Shown here: positions 1-7,146 of the stretch, in pieces | Position numbering within the stretch: the first letter of the stretch is position 1 | How the letters are laid out: every line of letters starts with the position of its first letter | DNA from: JBAZOO01 sp041648735 | GTDB lineage: Bacteria > Verrucomicrobiota > Lentisphaeria > Oligosphaerales > CAITYL01 | NCBI GenBank assembly: GCA_041648735.1 | Contig: JBAZOO010000034.1 | Coordinates: 1-42,893, forward strand | Direction of reading: 5' to 3' | Length of the DNA: 42,893 nucleotides | Notes under the pieces: model-generated | Seen by the model: only the letters and a program-made list of their open reading frames with translations | Told to the model about the DNA's origin: nothing | Databases searched by the model: none | Position numbers and translations under genes: made by a program

Positions 1-283
1 GGTCCAGCACCTTCTTGGCCAGGGCCGAAACGATCGACTCGCGCTTGAACTCGACGCCATGGTCGCGGTGGGCGATGGCGATGATTTCGGTGATGTGAAG
101 CGGCTGGCCGGCCGCTTCAAGTATGTCTTTAACTATTGCAATATTAGACCTTTTGCCGGCGCGCGGCCCGCGCCGGGCTATCCCCGCCTGGGCGCGCCGG
201 CTGGCCCGTAGCGCGGACAACTGGCCTTTTAAGGCCAATTCAAGCACGTCGAGAAGATCGTCGCGAGTCAACGGCCGATTCAT
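1..283 (-). CDS. HARE-type winged-helix protein, 3' end off the window
   Basis: The gene starts at ATG 283 and runs off the left edge, so only the first 94 residues are visible. Residues 1-45 form a basic, Arg/Ala-rich lead-in. From about residue 47 a compact helical segment follows (IAIVKDILEAAGQPLHITEI, then IAIAHRDHGVEFKRESIVSA). That pattern matches the HARE-HTH winged-helix fold found in restriction enzymes, RNA polymerase delta subunits and chromatin proteins, where it is thought to bind DNA. The ~103-bp sequence repeated inverted at the far end of the window begins about 50 bp upstream of the start, so I infer the gene belongs to a repeated mobile element. Whether a transposase or nuclease domain follows cannot be seen. 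The fold assignment is by motif recognition only. Confidence 0.7.
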   Translation of the reverse strand, partial: MNRPLTRDDLLDVLELALKGQLSALRASRRAQAGIARRGPRAGKRSNIAIVKDILEAAGQPLHITEIIAIAHRDHGVEFKRESIVSALAKKVLD

Positions 284-308
284 GATGGCACCTCTTAGGT
301 TGGGGGAT

Positions 309-336
309 GCCATACCATATCAGAATAAAAGTGCAA
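309..336 (-). promoter_or_regulatory. Possible promoter of the HARE gene
   Basis: Read on the minus strand, TTGCAC (331-336) is followed after 16 bp by TATGGC (309-314), 26 bp before the ATG at 283. The spacing matches stronger promoters elsewhere in the window, but the -10 box is weak. The stretch is AT-rich compared with its surroundings. Confidence 0.35.
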
Positions 337-435
337 TTCATAAAAGTTACACATTTTAGAAAATAGCGTCGGTGCGTCCGGCGGGAAGGGCCGCCGGCCC
401 GACCCGCCGGTCAAGGGACTTTTGCCAATGTCCAG
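333..435. repeat. Left copy of a ~103-bp sequence present inverted at the right edge
   Basis: This stretch is nearly identical to the reverse complement of 42790-42893: one single-base indel and two substitutions over about 103 positions. Its outer part is AT-rich and its inner part is a nested GC-rich palindrome (CCGGCGGG paired with CCCGCCGG, enclosing GGGCC/GGCCC). The similarity stops at 435. One base later comes a perfect 6-bp hairpin with a 3-nt loop (GCCGCC ctt GGCGGC, 437-451). The HARE-type gene lies on the outer side. I read it as the promoter-side end of a repeated mobile element. Confidence 0.85.
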
Positions 436-688
436 TGCCGCCCTTGGCGGCCCGTGCCGCTCCGCGGCGCCCGTGGTGCGGTTTCAGTTTACATGCTATG
501 CCAACCGGCGGCGGGGGCGGCGGGGCGGCCGCCGCCTCGCCCGCCGTGGCCCCGGGCAACGTCCCCTCCTCCGCCGCCCGGCTCGCCGCGGCGTGGCGCC
601 AGCGCGCCACCCGCCAGCGCCATAGACTCTCCCGCTCCGCCGGCGTCAGCAACTCGTACGGCACCCGCTCGGGCGACAACGCGCCCAT
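356..688 (-). CDS. Small unknown protein whose C-terminus runs into the repeat
   Basis: An open frame of 110 codons starts at ATG 688, with a purine-rich stretch (aagggcggaaag) just upstream; an alternative ATG lies at 709. The first ~45 residues look protein-like (SPERVPYELLTPAERESLWRW, cut here to 20: SPERVPYELLTPAERESLWR). Then come an alanine tract and a run of six prolines. The last ~25 codons lie inside the 103-bp repeat, so the present stop is probably not original. It lies 62 bp below the 78-aa gene (41 bp if the ATG at 709 is used), on the same strand, and may belong to the same transcript. I do not recognise the family. It may be a truncated gene or a chance frame in GC-rich DNA. 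Confidence 0.4.
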   Translation of the reverse strand: MGALSPERVPYELLTPAERESLWRWRVARWRHAAASRAAEEGTLPGATAGEAAAAPPPPPPVGIACKLKPHHGRRGAARAAKGGTGHWQKSLDRRVGPAALPAGRTDAIF

Positions 689-749
689 CTTTCCGCCCTT
701 CGGCTCCATGCGCACCGTCCCTGTCCCATTCGCGGCCACCCGGCCCCTG

Positions 750-986
750 TCACCCGATCTCGAAATCCACTTCCGCACCATCGCGGTTGAACTTCACCGC
801 CTGCCCATGGATCCGCAGGCCACGCGTCTCCACCTCGACCTTCGCCAGCAACTGGATCTCGCTGGCCTGCACCTTCGCCTTGGCCGACGTGTAGTGCAGC
901 ACCCCCTTTTCGAAGGCGCAGCCGTCCCCGACCAACAGCTTCAACAGCTTGTTCAAGTCCGGCCCGTTCACTTGCAGCTTTGACAT
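750..986 (-). CDS. Small conserved-looking protein of unknown function (78 aa)
   Basis: The start ATG at 986 is preceded by a good ribosome-binding site (gaggtgg, about 5 nt away), which selects it over longer frames that read upstream. The product is a soluble 78-aa protein. An N-terminal helix (LNKLLKLLVGDG) is followed by alternating hydrophobic and charged segments that look like beta strands (AKVEVETRGLRIHG, then AVKFNRDGAEVDFEIG at the C-terminus). It has no signal peptide or membrane segment. It lies 68 bp downstream of the 174-aa gene on the same strand, and that larger protein also ends in strand-like segments. The two may act together, but I cannot name a family. Confidence 0.65.
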   Translation of the reverse strand: MSKLQVNGPDLNKLLKLLVGDGCAFEKGVLHYTSAKAKVQASEIQLLAKVEVETRGLRIHGQAVKFNRDGAEVDFEIG

Positions 987-1054
987 TGCCCACCTCGCCT
1001 TTCCTTGCTTGCCGTGGAACCACTTCCGCGCCCGTCGCGGCCGCCGGCCCGGCT

Positions 1055-1579
1055 TCAGTCCTTCAGCGCGAACTCCAGCAGGAGCGCCTCCCGCGGCGTC
1101 GCGCCGATGCGCAGCGCCTGGAAGCGCACCCACTCCGTCAGCGGCCGCCGTGCCACGCCGCCCCGGCCATCGGGCAGCCGGAAATGGCATTGCGCCAACT
1201 CCAGGTCCACTTCCCCCGCGCCGGCATCCTTCACCGTCACCCCTTTCGCCGTGGCCAGCCGCGGCCACAGCCGCAGGGCCAGGTTCCCCACCGCCTTTTG
1301 CGCCAGCCCGGTCCAGCCGTGGGCCGCGAGCCGCAGCGCCAGCGCCGTCCCCCGCCGGACCAGGGTGACGTGGAGGTCGAACTCCAGGTCGTAGGCCGGG
1401 CAGTACCAGCCCAAGTCGAAGCCATGCAGCGTCACATGCCAATGGTCATCCTCGTGCCGGATGCTGGCCCGCCGGAACAAGCGCTGGGGTGCCCGCGCCA
1501 AGGCCCAGCGCGCCAGCGCCACGCACCCCGCCTCGTCCAAGACCAGGCGGCTAAAGCCGGGTTGTCCAATCCGCGTCAT
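1055..1579 (-). CDS. Unknown soluble protein (174 aa)
   Basis: I chose ATG 1579 because the protein becomes well structured from there (MTRIGQPGFSRLVLDEAGC), while the upstream extension is Gly/Arg/Pro-rich shadow sequence. The middle carries aromatic and charged strands (HWHVTLHGFDLGWYCPAYDL). The second half has two amphipathic segments (TALALRLAAHGWTG and AGEVDLELAQCHFRLPDG). There is no signal peptide, membrane helix or catalytic motif that I recognise. It is probably the first gene of a short minus-strand group with the 78-aa gene. It starts 125 bp downstream of the end of the restriction subunit gene. The base composition is higher in GC than that operon, which suggests it belongs to the host backbone. 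Confidence 0.7.
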   Translation of the reverse strand: MTRIGQPGFSRLVLDEAGCVALARWALARAPQRLFRRASIRHEDDHWHVTLHGFDLGWYCPAYDLEFDLHVTLVRRGTALALRLAAHGWTGLAQKAVGNLALRLWPRLATAKGVTVKDAGAGEVDLELAQCHFRLPDGRGGVARRPLTEWVRFQALRIGATPREALLLEFALKD

Positions 1580-1704
1580 TCCCGGACACCTGCCATTCCT
1601 TGGTTCCCGGTGGAACCGGCCGCCGCCAGGCCGACCACCGGCCCGCGACGGAACCCACCATGCCCCAGCCACATCCCCAGCTCCAGATGGGTCAGATGTG
1701 ACGC

Positions 1705-4700
1705 TTACCGGGAATTAGCCGACGTTGGATAACGATCAAGGAGTTCCCGGATCAGTTCCGGTTTTTTGACCATGGCAAAATCCCATGAGCCGTATTCACC
1801 AGAGGCATTGACTGCCGCGACCCAGCGGCGGGCGGCGGATTCCTTGATCTCGGCCAGGACGTCAAACCCTTTGGTTTCCAAAATGAGATGGCGGGATTCT
1901 TTGCCTGCCAAACGCACCACAAAGTCCGGGACGTAATCATGCATTTGGCCATTGAAGAGGTAGGGGATGGCGAATCCCAGTCCTGCGTTTTTCACGAATG
2001 CCGAGACCTTGGGATGACTGTCAATGAAATAGGCGGCTGCCTGTTCCCATTTTTTCGTATCGGCAACCACATAATTCACATGGGATTTCTGCACTTCGCG
2101 CACATCCCGCGTCGTCCAGAAATCAACCTCACTCGTTGAACCTGGGCCGCGATGCTTTTCGATCCGGGCGATCTCCGGCGTTTCTCCCTTGGCGACCTCC
2201 GGCCGTATGGCGTCCTGCAGCCGTTCCATCAACCATCCGTAATACGGTGCCAGGAACAAATCCTTCTTGTCGGCAGGAGCGAACACGCGAACCTTGTGCT
2301 GGATGTAATGCCTCACCACTTCCGCCACTTGCGGAAACAAGGCATGCGCCGGGATCTGGCACCCAGGCCGCTCCACCAAGCCGCGCGTGATTTCCCGCGC
2401 CAACTCGAACGCCAGTTCCTGCAAGCGCCGCTTGGCCCGGAACTCCTTGAGCGTCACCTGGTCGGCCTGTCCGGGGCCGGCAAGCGTCAGGCGGCCGGCG
2501 TTGCTCAGGTGCAACCCTTTGACTTCGACTTCCGGCGGGATTTTTCCGGGTTCCAGCAGCAGCGGCGGAAGATTGTCCCAGTCCACCGCGATTTTGTTCT
2601 TGATGGCCTGCGCATATCCTTCCACGCGGGGAAAGCGGAGCTCGTACTGCGCCTTGGCCGGAATGGCGTGGACATGAAATCTTTTGGGCTGGGGCGGCGG
2701 CGGTCCCTGCGGATTGGCCTTGAAGGGAATGACCTCAAACGGCACGCCAAAGACCTTGGCGACTTCTTCCGTGAACTTGCCGTCCTCGCCAACTTCGTAG
2801 CTTGACCTGCGGAGGCCGCGCCCCACCACCTGTTCGCACAGCAACTGTGACATGAACGGCCGGAGGCCGATGATGTGCGTGACCGTCTGGCAATCCCAGC
2901 CTTCCGTCAGCATGCCGACGCTGACGATGCAGCGCACCTCCCGCCCCGGCGGATGCAGGGGACGCTTGAGTTTTTCCGCCAATTCCGGGAACCCGTTCGG
3001 ATAGATGGCCCGTCCTTGCGAATCGGTCGGCCACGCGACCCGTCCCACGGTGTCCAACACAAAACGCATCCACCGGTTTTCATCGCCTTTGGCCTCGCCG
3101 GTATCGGTTTCATGCACCACCTTGGAGTCCACGCGGATGGTGGTGACGACGTCCTCGCGGTTCCGGAACCCGTCCAGTTTGCTGCCGGGAATGCCGGCGG
3201 GATTGACGCCCTCGGCCAGCCATTCATAAATGACCTTGGCGAGCTGGGTGTTCTTGCATACCAGGATGAACACGGGCGGGCGTTTTTCCACCCCTTGTTT
3301 GGTCCATTCGTCCCGCGTCGTTTCCCACAACCCGCCCAGCATGGCGATCGGGTGATGGGCATACTTCAGAATGGCTTCCGGCTTGGGACTGGCCCGCCGG
3401 CCGCCACGTTCCGCCGGCGTCAGTTGCGGCAAAATCCAATGCCAGATGTTGAAGTACCCGGGAATGTTGGACCCGGTGCAGTCACGGATGGCAAGCTGCG
3501 GAATCTTCACCAGCCCGGACTCAATGGCGTCAATCAACCCGAAATCGCTGACCACCCACGGAAACGGCCGGTTTGTGTCCTGCCCGACGCGTCCGAGGAA
3601 GTACGGAGTCGCCGACAAGTCGACGCAAAAATTGATGTTCCGGAGTTTGTGGATGCGGTCCAGCCCATCCACCCAGACCGTGGCTTCCTTGAAAAACTCT
3701 TCCGCCTCCTCTTCATCGCTGAAATCGCCCCCTTCATCGGGATCCGGTTCGCTGCGCTTGATGCGGTAGGCGTGATGGGCCTCGTCGTTCATCACCAGAA
3801 TGTTTTGCTTGCCCCCAACCTCGCGGCCGAGGATGCGGTTGAGCAGGGCCGTGTCACTCTCCACATACCGGACCGATTCGACCTGGGCTTCTTTCAGGTT
3901 GCCGCTGCTGTCCGCGACCTCTTTCAAGACCGTCAACAGCCCGGCATTGACTTGGTGGCGGTAATCCTCCAGGGTCAGGTAGCGCGAGCCGCGGGCAGTC
4001 GTCGTCTTCGGGCCGATCTTGACCGTTTCCCGGATGCGGAGTTCGCGTCCCGCCTTCGACACCTTGGCGCTGACGCCGCCGGTTTGCACGGCCTGCGGTT
4101 CAAACACGTGCCAGTTGGTCACCAGCACCCGTCCTTGGGTCATCTGCGGCATGAGGTGTGGCGGCACCAGATCCCGTGTGCGATACAGGCTTGCCTCGCC
4201 CAGTTCGGGATCAAGCTCCCGCAGGCGGTCACGGATGGTCACGTTTGGGCAGACAATGAGCGCCACGTCGGAGAAACGCGCATCGGCCCGGCTGGCCGTC
4301 TTGTTCAGGATGCTCCAGGCTGCCAGCATGCCCATGACCGTGGTCTTGCCGGAACCGGTCGCCATCTTGCAGGCATAGCGCCGGAAGGCGTCGTAGCCCT
4401 CGGCCTTGCGTTCATCGCTGACCGTTTCCCTTGGCACGTCAACGCCCTGGCGGAAATCCGGGCGCGATTCCATGAGGAAAATCACGGTTTCCGCCGCTTC
4501 AAGCTGGGCGAAGAAAAGCCGCTTCTCGCGGCCTTCGCGCCGCCACCACTGCAACAACTCCAAGGTGAGCCGGCTGACGCCCGGCCAGCCTTGCTCCCGC
4601 CAAGCCTTCACCCGCTCGCGGATGCGGTTGACCATCTTCAGTTCGATGGCGACGCTGGCTTCGCGGCCGCCGCCGGCGTCCGGCTTGGCCTGCGGATCGC

Positions 4701-4830
4701 GGTAGAAGTACATCGCCTTCCGCCGTCCGGCCCGCCGCTCCGGCGCTTCGCCCTCGACGATGTGCCAGTGCTCCACCGGTTCCGCAAACGGCGAGTTCAA
4801 AATCGGTTGGGGGACTTCGTAGGTGCTCAT
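1705..4830 (-). CDS. res: Type III restriction enzyme, Res (helicase-nuclease) subunit
   Basis: This 1,041-aa protein should cut DNA after ATP-driven movement from unmethylated sites, together with the Mod subunit encoded upstream. SF2 helicase motifs are visible in order: Walker A ATGSGKT at residues 157-163, DEAH at about 349-352, SATPYF near 405, and a motif VI segment (CEQVVGRGLRR). Near the C-terminus, PDFVVR followed by LILETKG (about 960-985) fits a PD-(D/E)xK nuclease. The domain order matches the large BPTD_3080-like Res proteins. The gene starts 7 bp after the DUF4143-type ATPase gene and is the last gene of the mod-ATPase-res set. It is lower in GC than the host genes on either side, which suggests acquisition by transfer. 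All key motifs look intact. Confidence 0.92.
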   Translation of the reverse strand: MSTYEVPQPILNSPFAEPVEHWHIVEGEAPERRAGRRKAMYFYRDPQAKPDAGGGREASVAIELKMVNRIRERVKAWREQGWPGVSRLTLELLQWWRREGREKRLFFAQLEAAETVIFLMESRPDFRQGVDVPRETVSDERKAEGYDAFRRYACKMATGSGKTTVMGMLAAWSILNKTASRADARFSDVALIVCPNVTIRDRLRELDPELGEASLYRTRDLVPPHLMPQMTQGRVLVTNWHVFEPQAVQTGGVSAKVSKAGRELRIRETVKIGPKTTTARGSRYLTLEDYRHQVNAGLLTVLKEVADSSGNLKEAQVESVRYVESDTALLNRILGREVGGKQNILVMNDEAHHAYRIKRSEPDPDEGGDFSDEEEAEEFFKEATVWVDGLDRIHKLRNINFCVDLSATPYFLGRVGQDTNRPFPWVVSDFGLIDAIESGLVKIPQLAIRDCTGSNIPGYFNIWHWILPQLTPAERGGRRASPKPEAILKYAHHPIAMLGGLWETTRDEWTKQGVEKRPPVFILVCKNTQLAKVIYEWLAEGVNPAGIPGSKLDGFRNREDVVTTIRVDSKVVHETDTGEAKGDENRWMRFVLDTVGRVAWPTDSQGRAIYPNGFPELAEKLKRPLHPPGREVRCIVSVGMLTEGWDCQTVTHIIGLRPFMSQLLCEQVVGRGLRRSSYEVGEDGKFTEEVAKVFGVPFEVIPFKANPQGPPPPQPKRFHVHAIPAKAQYELRFPRVEGYAQAIKNKIAVDWDNLPPLLLEPGKIPPEVEVKGLHLSNAGRLTLAGPGQADQVTLKEFRAKRRLQELAFELAREITRGLVERPGCQIPAHALFPQVAEVVRHYIQHKVRVFAPADKKDLFLAPYYGWLMERLQDAIRPEVAKGETPEIARIEKHRGPGSTSEVDFWTTRDVREVQKSHVNYVVADTKKWEQAAAYFIDSHPKVSAFVKNAGLGFAIPYLFNGQMHDYVPDFVVRLAGKESRHLILETKGFDVLAEIKESAARRWVAAVNASGEYGSWDFAMVKKPELIRELLDRYPTSANSR

Positions 4831-4837
4831 AATGGAA

Positions 4838-6340
4838 TTATCGCATCAGCAGCAATGACGACAATGGCAGCGAAACAATACGAGGATCGTCCGTGCCGAT
4901 ATTGTCGGTTTGGGTGACGAGAACGCCAAAAGGCGCGTTGTACACCGATTTCTCGATGAACGCCCTCAGTCCCAGCGTGTCTTTGTAGTCAATCCGCCGC
5001 CGATACTTAATTTCAACGGGAATGCGTTGTTCGCCGATGGTCAAGACGAAATCAACCTCTGGCTCCGTGCCGCGTTCCGGGAAGTGCGCCACATTCAGTC
5101 CGTAGATCGATTGGAAGAAATAACCCGCCACGCTTTCCGCCAAATGCCCGGCGAGATCGGCCAGGTGTGGCAACTGTTCAAGACTGGCCGGCGCGAGAGG
5201 AATGACTTCCTGCAACCAGGCTGCGCGCAAGGCGGGATCGCAGAGGCAAAGCTTGGCGGCGCTACGCTGCCGTTTGAGCCGCAATTCAAGAGGTTCCACC
5301 ATGCGCATGAGAAGGGTTCCGTCCAAAAACCGCAGATACGCCAAAACCCGTTGTGCGCCAACATTGGCGGACAACGCGGATTGTAATTCCGTGTGCAGTG
5401 TTGCCGTGCTGGGCGCCTGCCCCGCATACCGGCAAACCATCCGGAAAATTTCCCGCAGCAACGACTCATCCCGTTTCTGTCCCTTGGGTCCCATGCGCAA
5501 ATCGTGTTGAATCGCTCTTTGCACCACGGTTTCGTTCAAGGTTTCAGCCACGGACTCCCACGGCAAGTCATGGTGTACTTGCGCCACGGGATAGGCTCCG
5601 CGCTCTGAAAAACAAGTAAACGCCTGGCGTCGGAACTCTCCGTGGGTTTCGCCATAGTTCCGTAACTCCTGCCAGAACGACTTTTCTTTCAAGGGCGCAA
5701 GACCGTTGTAGGGGAGAAACGGGGAAATCGTGCCAATCTCCCGGATCTGTCCGATTTCCCGCAGCAGCAACGGCCCCATTTCAATGGTGGTAATCCGCCC
5801 TGCCAGGCTGTCGCGCCCGGCCTCAATCCGCAAGGCCGAACTGCCCGTTACCAAAACCCGGACCGGATTTTGATCCACCAAATATTTCAACTGGGGCGCC
5901 CAGTCCGGCAGATTCTGCACCTCGTCAAGGAAGACAAAGGCCTGCTCCTTGTCCCAGGCGGCTTGGTTCAGGCTTTTGCCCAGGATCTGTTCTGAATACC
6001 AGCGGGTCAGTTCCAGCACGGGTTCGTTCAATTTCCGGATCTCCGGCAGATCGTCAAACTGCAGGTGAAGAATCCGTTTCGGATCAATCCCGCTGTCCAG
6101 CAACTCGTTGATGATTTGGTTCAAAAGCGTGGTTTTGCCGATTTGGCGGGGACCGCGCAAGATGGTGGTGGGGGAGGGTCCGTCTCGCAGGTGGCGCATG
6201 ACAGGGTCAAACGCCCAGCGACGCACCGGTGGTACGCCGAATTTACGCTCGCCATGCCACCAAGGATTGGCGGTGCGAATGTTAGCTTCGAGCCCTTCGG
6301 CGAGAATGGAAAACAATGAGCTATGTCGTGGCTGGCTCAT
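4838..6340 (-). CDS. DUF4143-type AAA ATPase embedded in the R-M operon
   Basis: The product (500 aa) is a predicted P-loop ATPase. Walker A GPRQIGKT lies at residues 63-70, Walker B AFVFLDEVQNLPDW from 134, and a sensor-like VTGSSALRI follows. The C-terminal part (from about 428: EVDFVLTIGEQRIPVEIKYR) has the acidic-acidic-ExK spacing of the nuclease-like fold seen in DUF4143 proteins. Such ATPases are widespread and their biological role is generally unknown. Here its ATG overlaps the stop of the mod C-terminal frame (ATGA) and its stop is 7 bp before res, so the three are almost certainly cotranscribed. That points to a function coupled to the restriction system, for example regulation or self-protection; this is inference. 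Confidence 0.85.
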   Translation of the reverse strand: MSQPRHSSLFSILAEGLEANIRTANPWWHGERKFGVPPVRRWAFDPVMRHLRDGPSPTTILRGPRQIGKTTLLNQIINELLDSGIDPKRILHLQFDDLPEIRKLNEPVLELTRWYSEQILGKSLNQAAWDKEQAFVFLDEVQNLPDWAPQLKYLVDQNPVRVLVTGSSALRIEAGRDSLAGRITTIEMGPLLLREIGQIREIGTISPFLPYNGLAPLKEKSFWQELRNYGETHGEFRRQAFTCFSERGAYPVAQVHHDLPWESVAETLNETVVQRAIQHDLRMGPKGQKRDESLLREIFRMVCRYAGQAPSTATLHTELQSALSANVGAQRVLAYLRFLDGTLLMRMVEPLELRLKRQRSAAKLCLCDPALRAAWLQEVIPLAPASLEQLPHLADLAGHLAESVAGYFFQSIYGLNVAHFPERGTEPEVDFVLTIGEQRIPVEIKYRRRIDYKDTLGLRAFIEKSVYNAPFGVLVTQTDNIGTDDPRIVSLPLSSLLLMR

Positions 6341-7146
6341 TTTTCCGCCTCCTTCAAGCTTTTCACCACGAGCAGTTCGTTGCCGCGGTCGTCAATGACT
6401 TTCACGGCGATCTGGCCGTGGGTGCCGGCCGCAAACGGCGCGCTGGTCGCGCCCGCCAGGTGGTCCCATACGGATTCGGCGTATTCTGCCTTCAACGCCT
6501 TCTTCAGGTTCTCCCAGGCACTGGTGCGCGGGAAGAAGGCCTGGCAGACATGGAAGCAGAGGCCGTTGTAGTCGGTGTCCAGGAACCAGGCGGGCACGTC
6601 GTCGCCGCGCTGGTGCTCGGTTTCCATGGTCGCCGGGTCGAACACGTCCAGCCCCAGCAATTCCACCTGGTACTTGCCGCTGTCGTCCTTGCCGTATTCC
6701 ACCGGCTGCCGCGTGAGCTTGATGTCGGGCAGGCCGCAGACGCTGAAGACCTGGCTGGAGCGCATGTTTTTCAGCAGGTCGCCCATCATCAGGTCCGGCG
6801 TGGCCTGGACATAGGTCGCGGGCACACCCATGGCCTGGTCGCATTCGTCCACCAGCTTGCGGGCATTGGGCTGGATGGCGAAGCCGATGACGTAGAGGTG
6901 GGTGTAATTCTTGGCGTGCGCCTCGCGCGCCGCCTCGTAGACCAGCTTTTCGCTGACCGCGCCGTTTTCCGGGCCGAAGACAAAGGCGACGGGGACGGTT
7001 GTCGGTTGTCGGTTGTCGGTTGTTGGTTGTCGGTTGTCGGTTGTCGGTTGTTGGTTGTCGGTTGTTGGTTGTCGGTTGTTGGTTGTCGGTTGTCGGTTGT
7101 CGGTTGTCGGTCTGGTCTTTTTGACTGACAACTGACAACCGACCAC
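6337..7146 (-). pseudogene. mod: C-terminal part of Mod, separated from the rest by the inserted element
   Basis: From position 6996 down to the stop at 6337 the frame encodes about 219 residues of typical Mod C-terminus (PVAFVFGPENGAVSEKLVY, then a segment with LDVFDPATM and WFLDTDYNGLCF). It is offset by one nucleotide from the methyltransferase half encoded upstream. The frame remains open through the heptamer array and could begin at a GTG at 7146, only ten bases after the stop of the four-helix-bundle gene. Translation by reinitiation is therefore possible. As the sequence stands, it cannot be fused to the N-terminal half. Loss of one heptamer would join the two. Its stop overlaps the ATPase start. 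Confidence 0.85.

Noticed and set aside
2875..4917. A 680-codon plus-strand frame opposite res.
   Set aside because: It is the antisense shadow of a gene with intact helicase and nuclease motifs. Its sequence is His/Arg/Pro-rich with no domain pattern.
6996..7107. Possible CRISPR array.
   Set aside because: The unit is only seven bases with no unique spacers, and it lies inside a coding gene. It is a simple tandem array.
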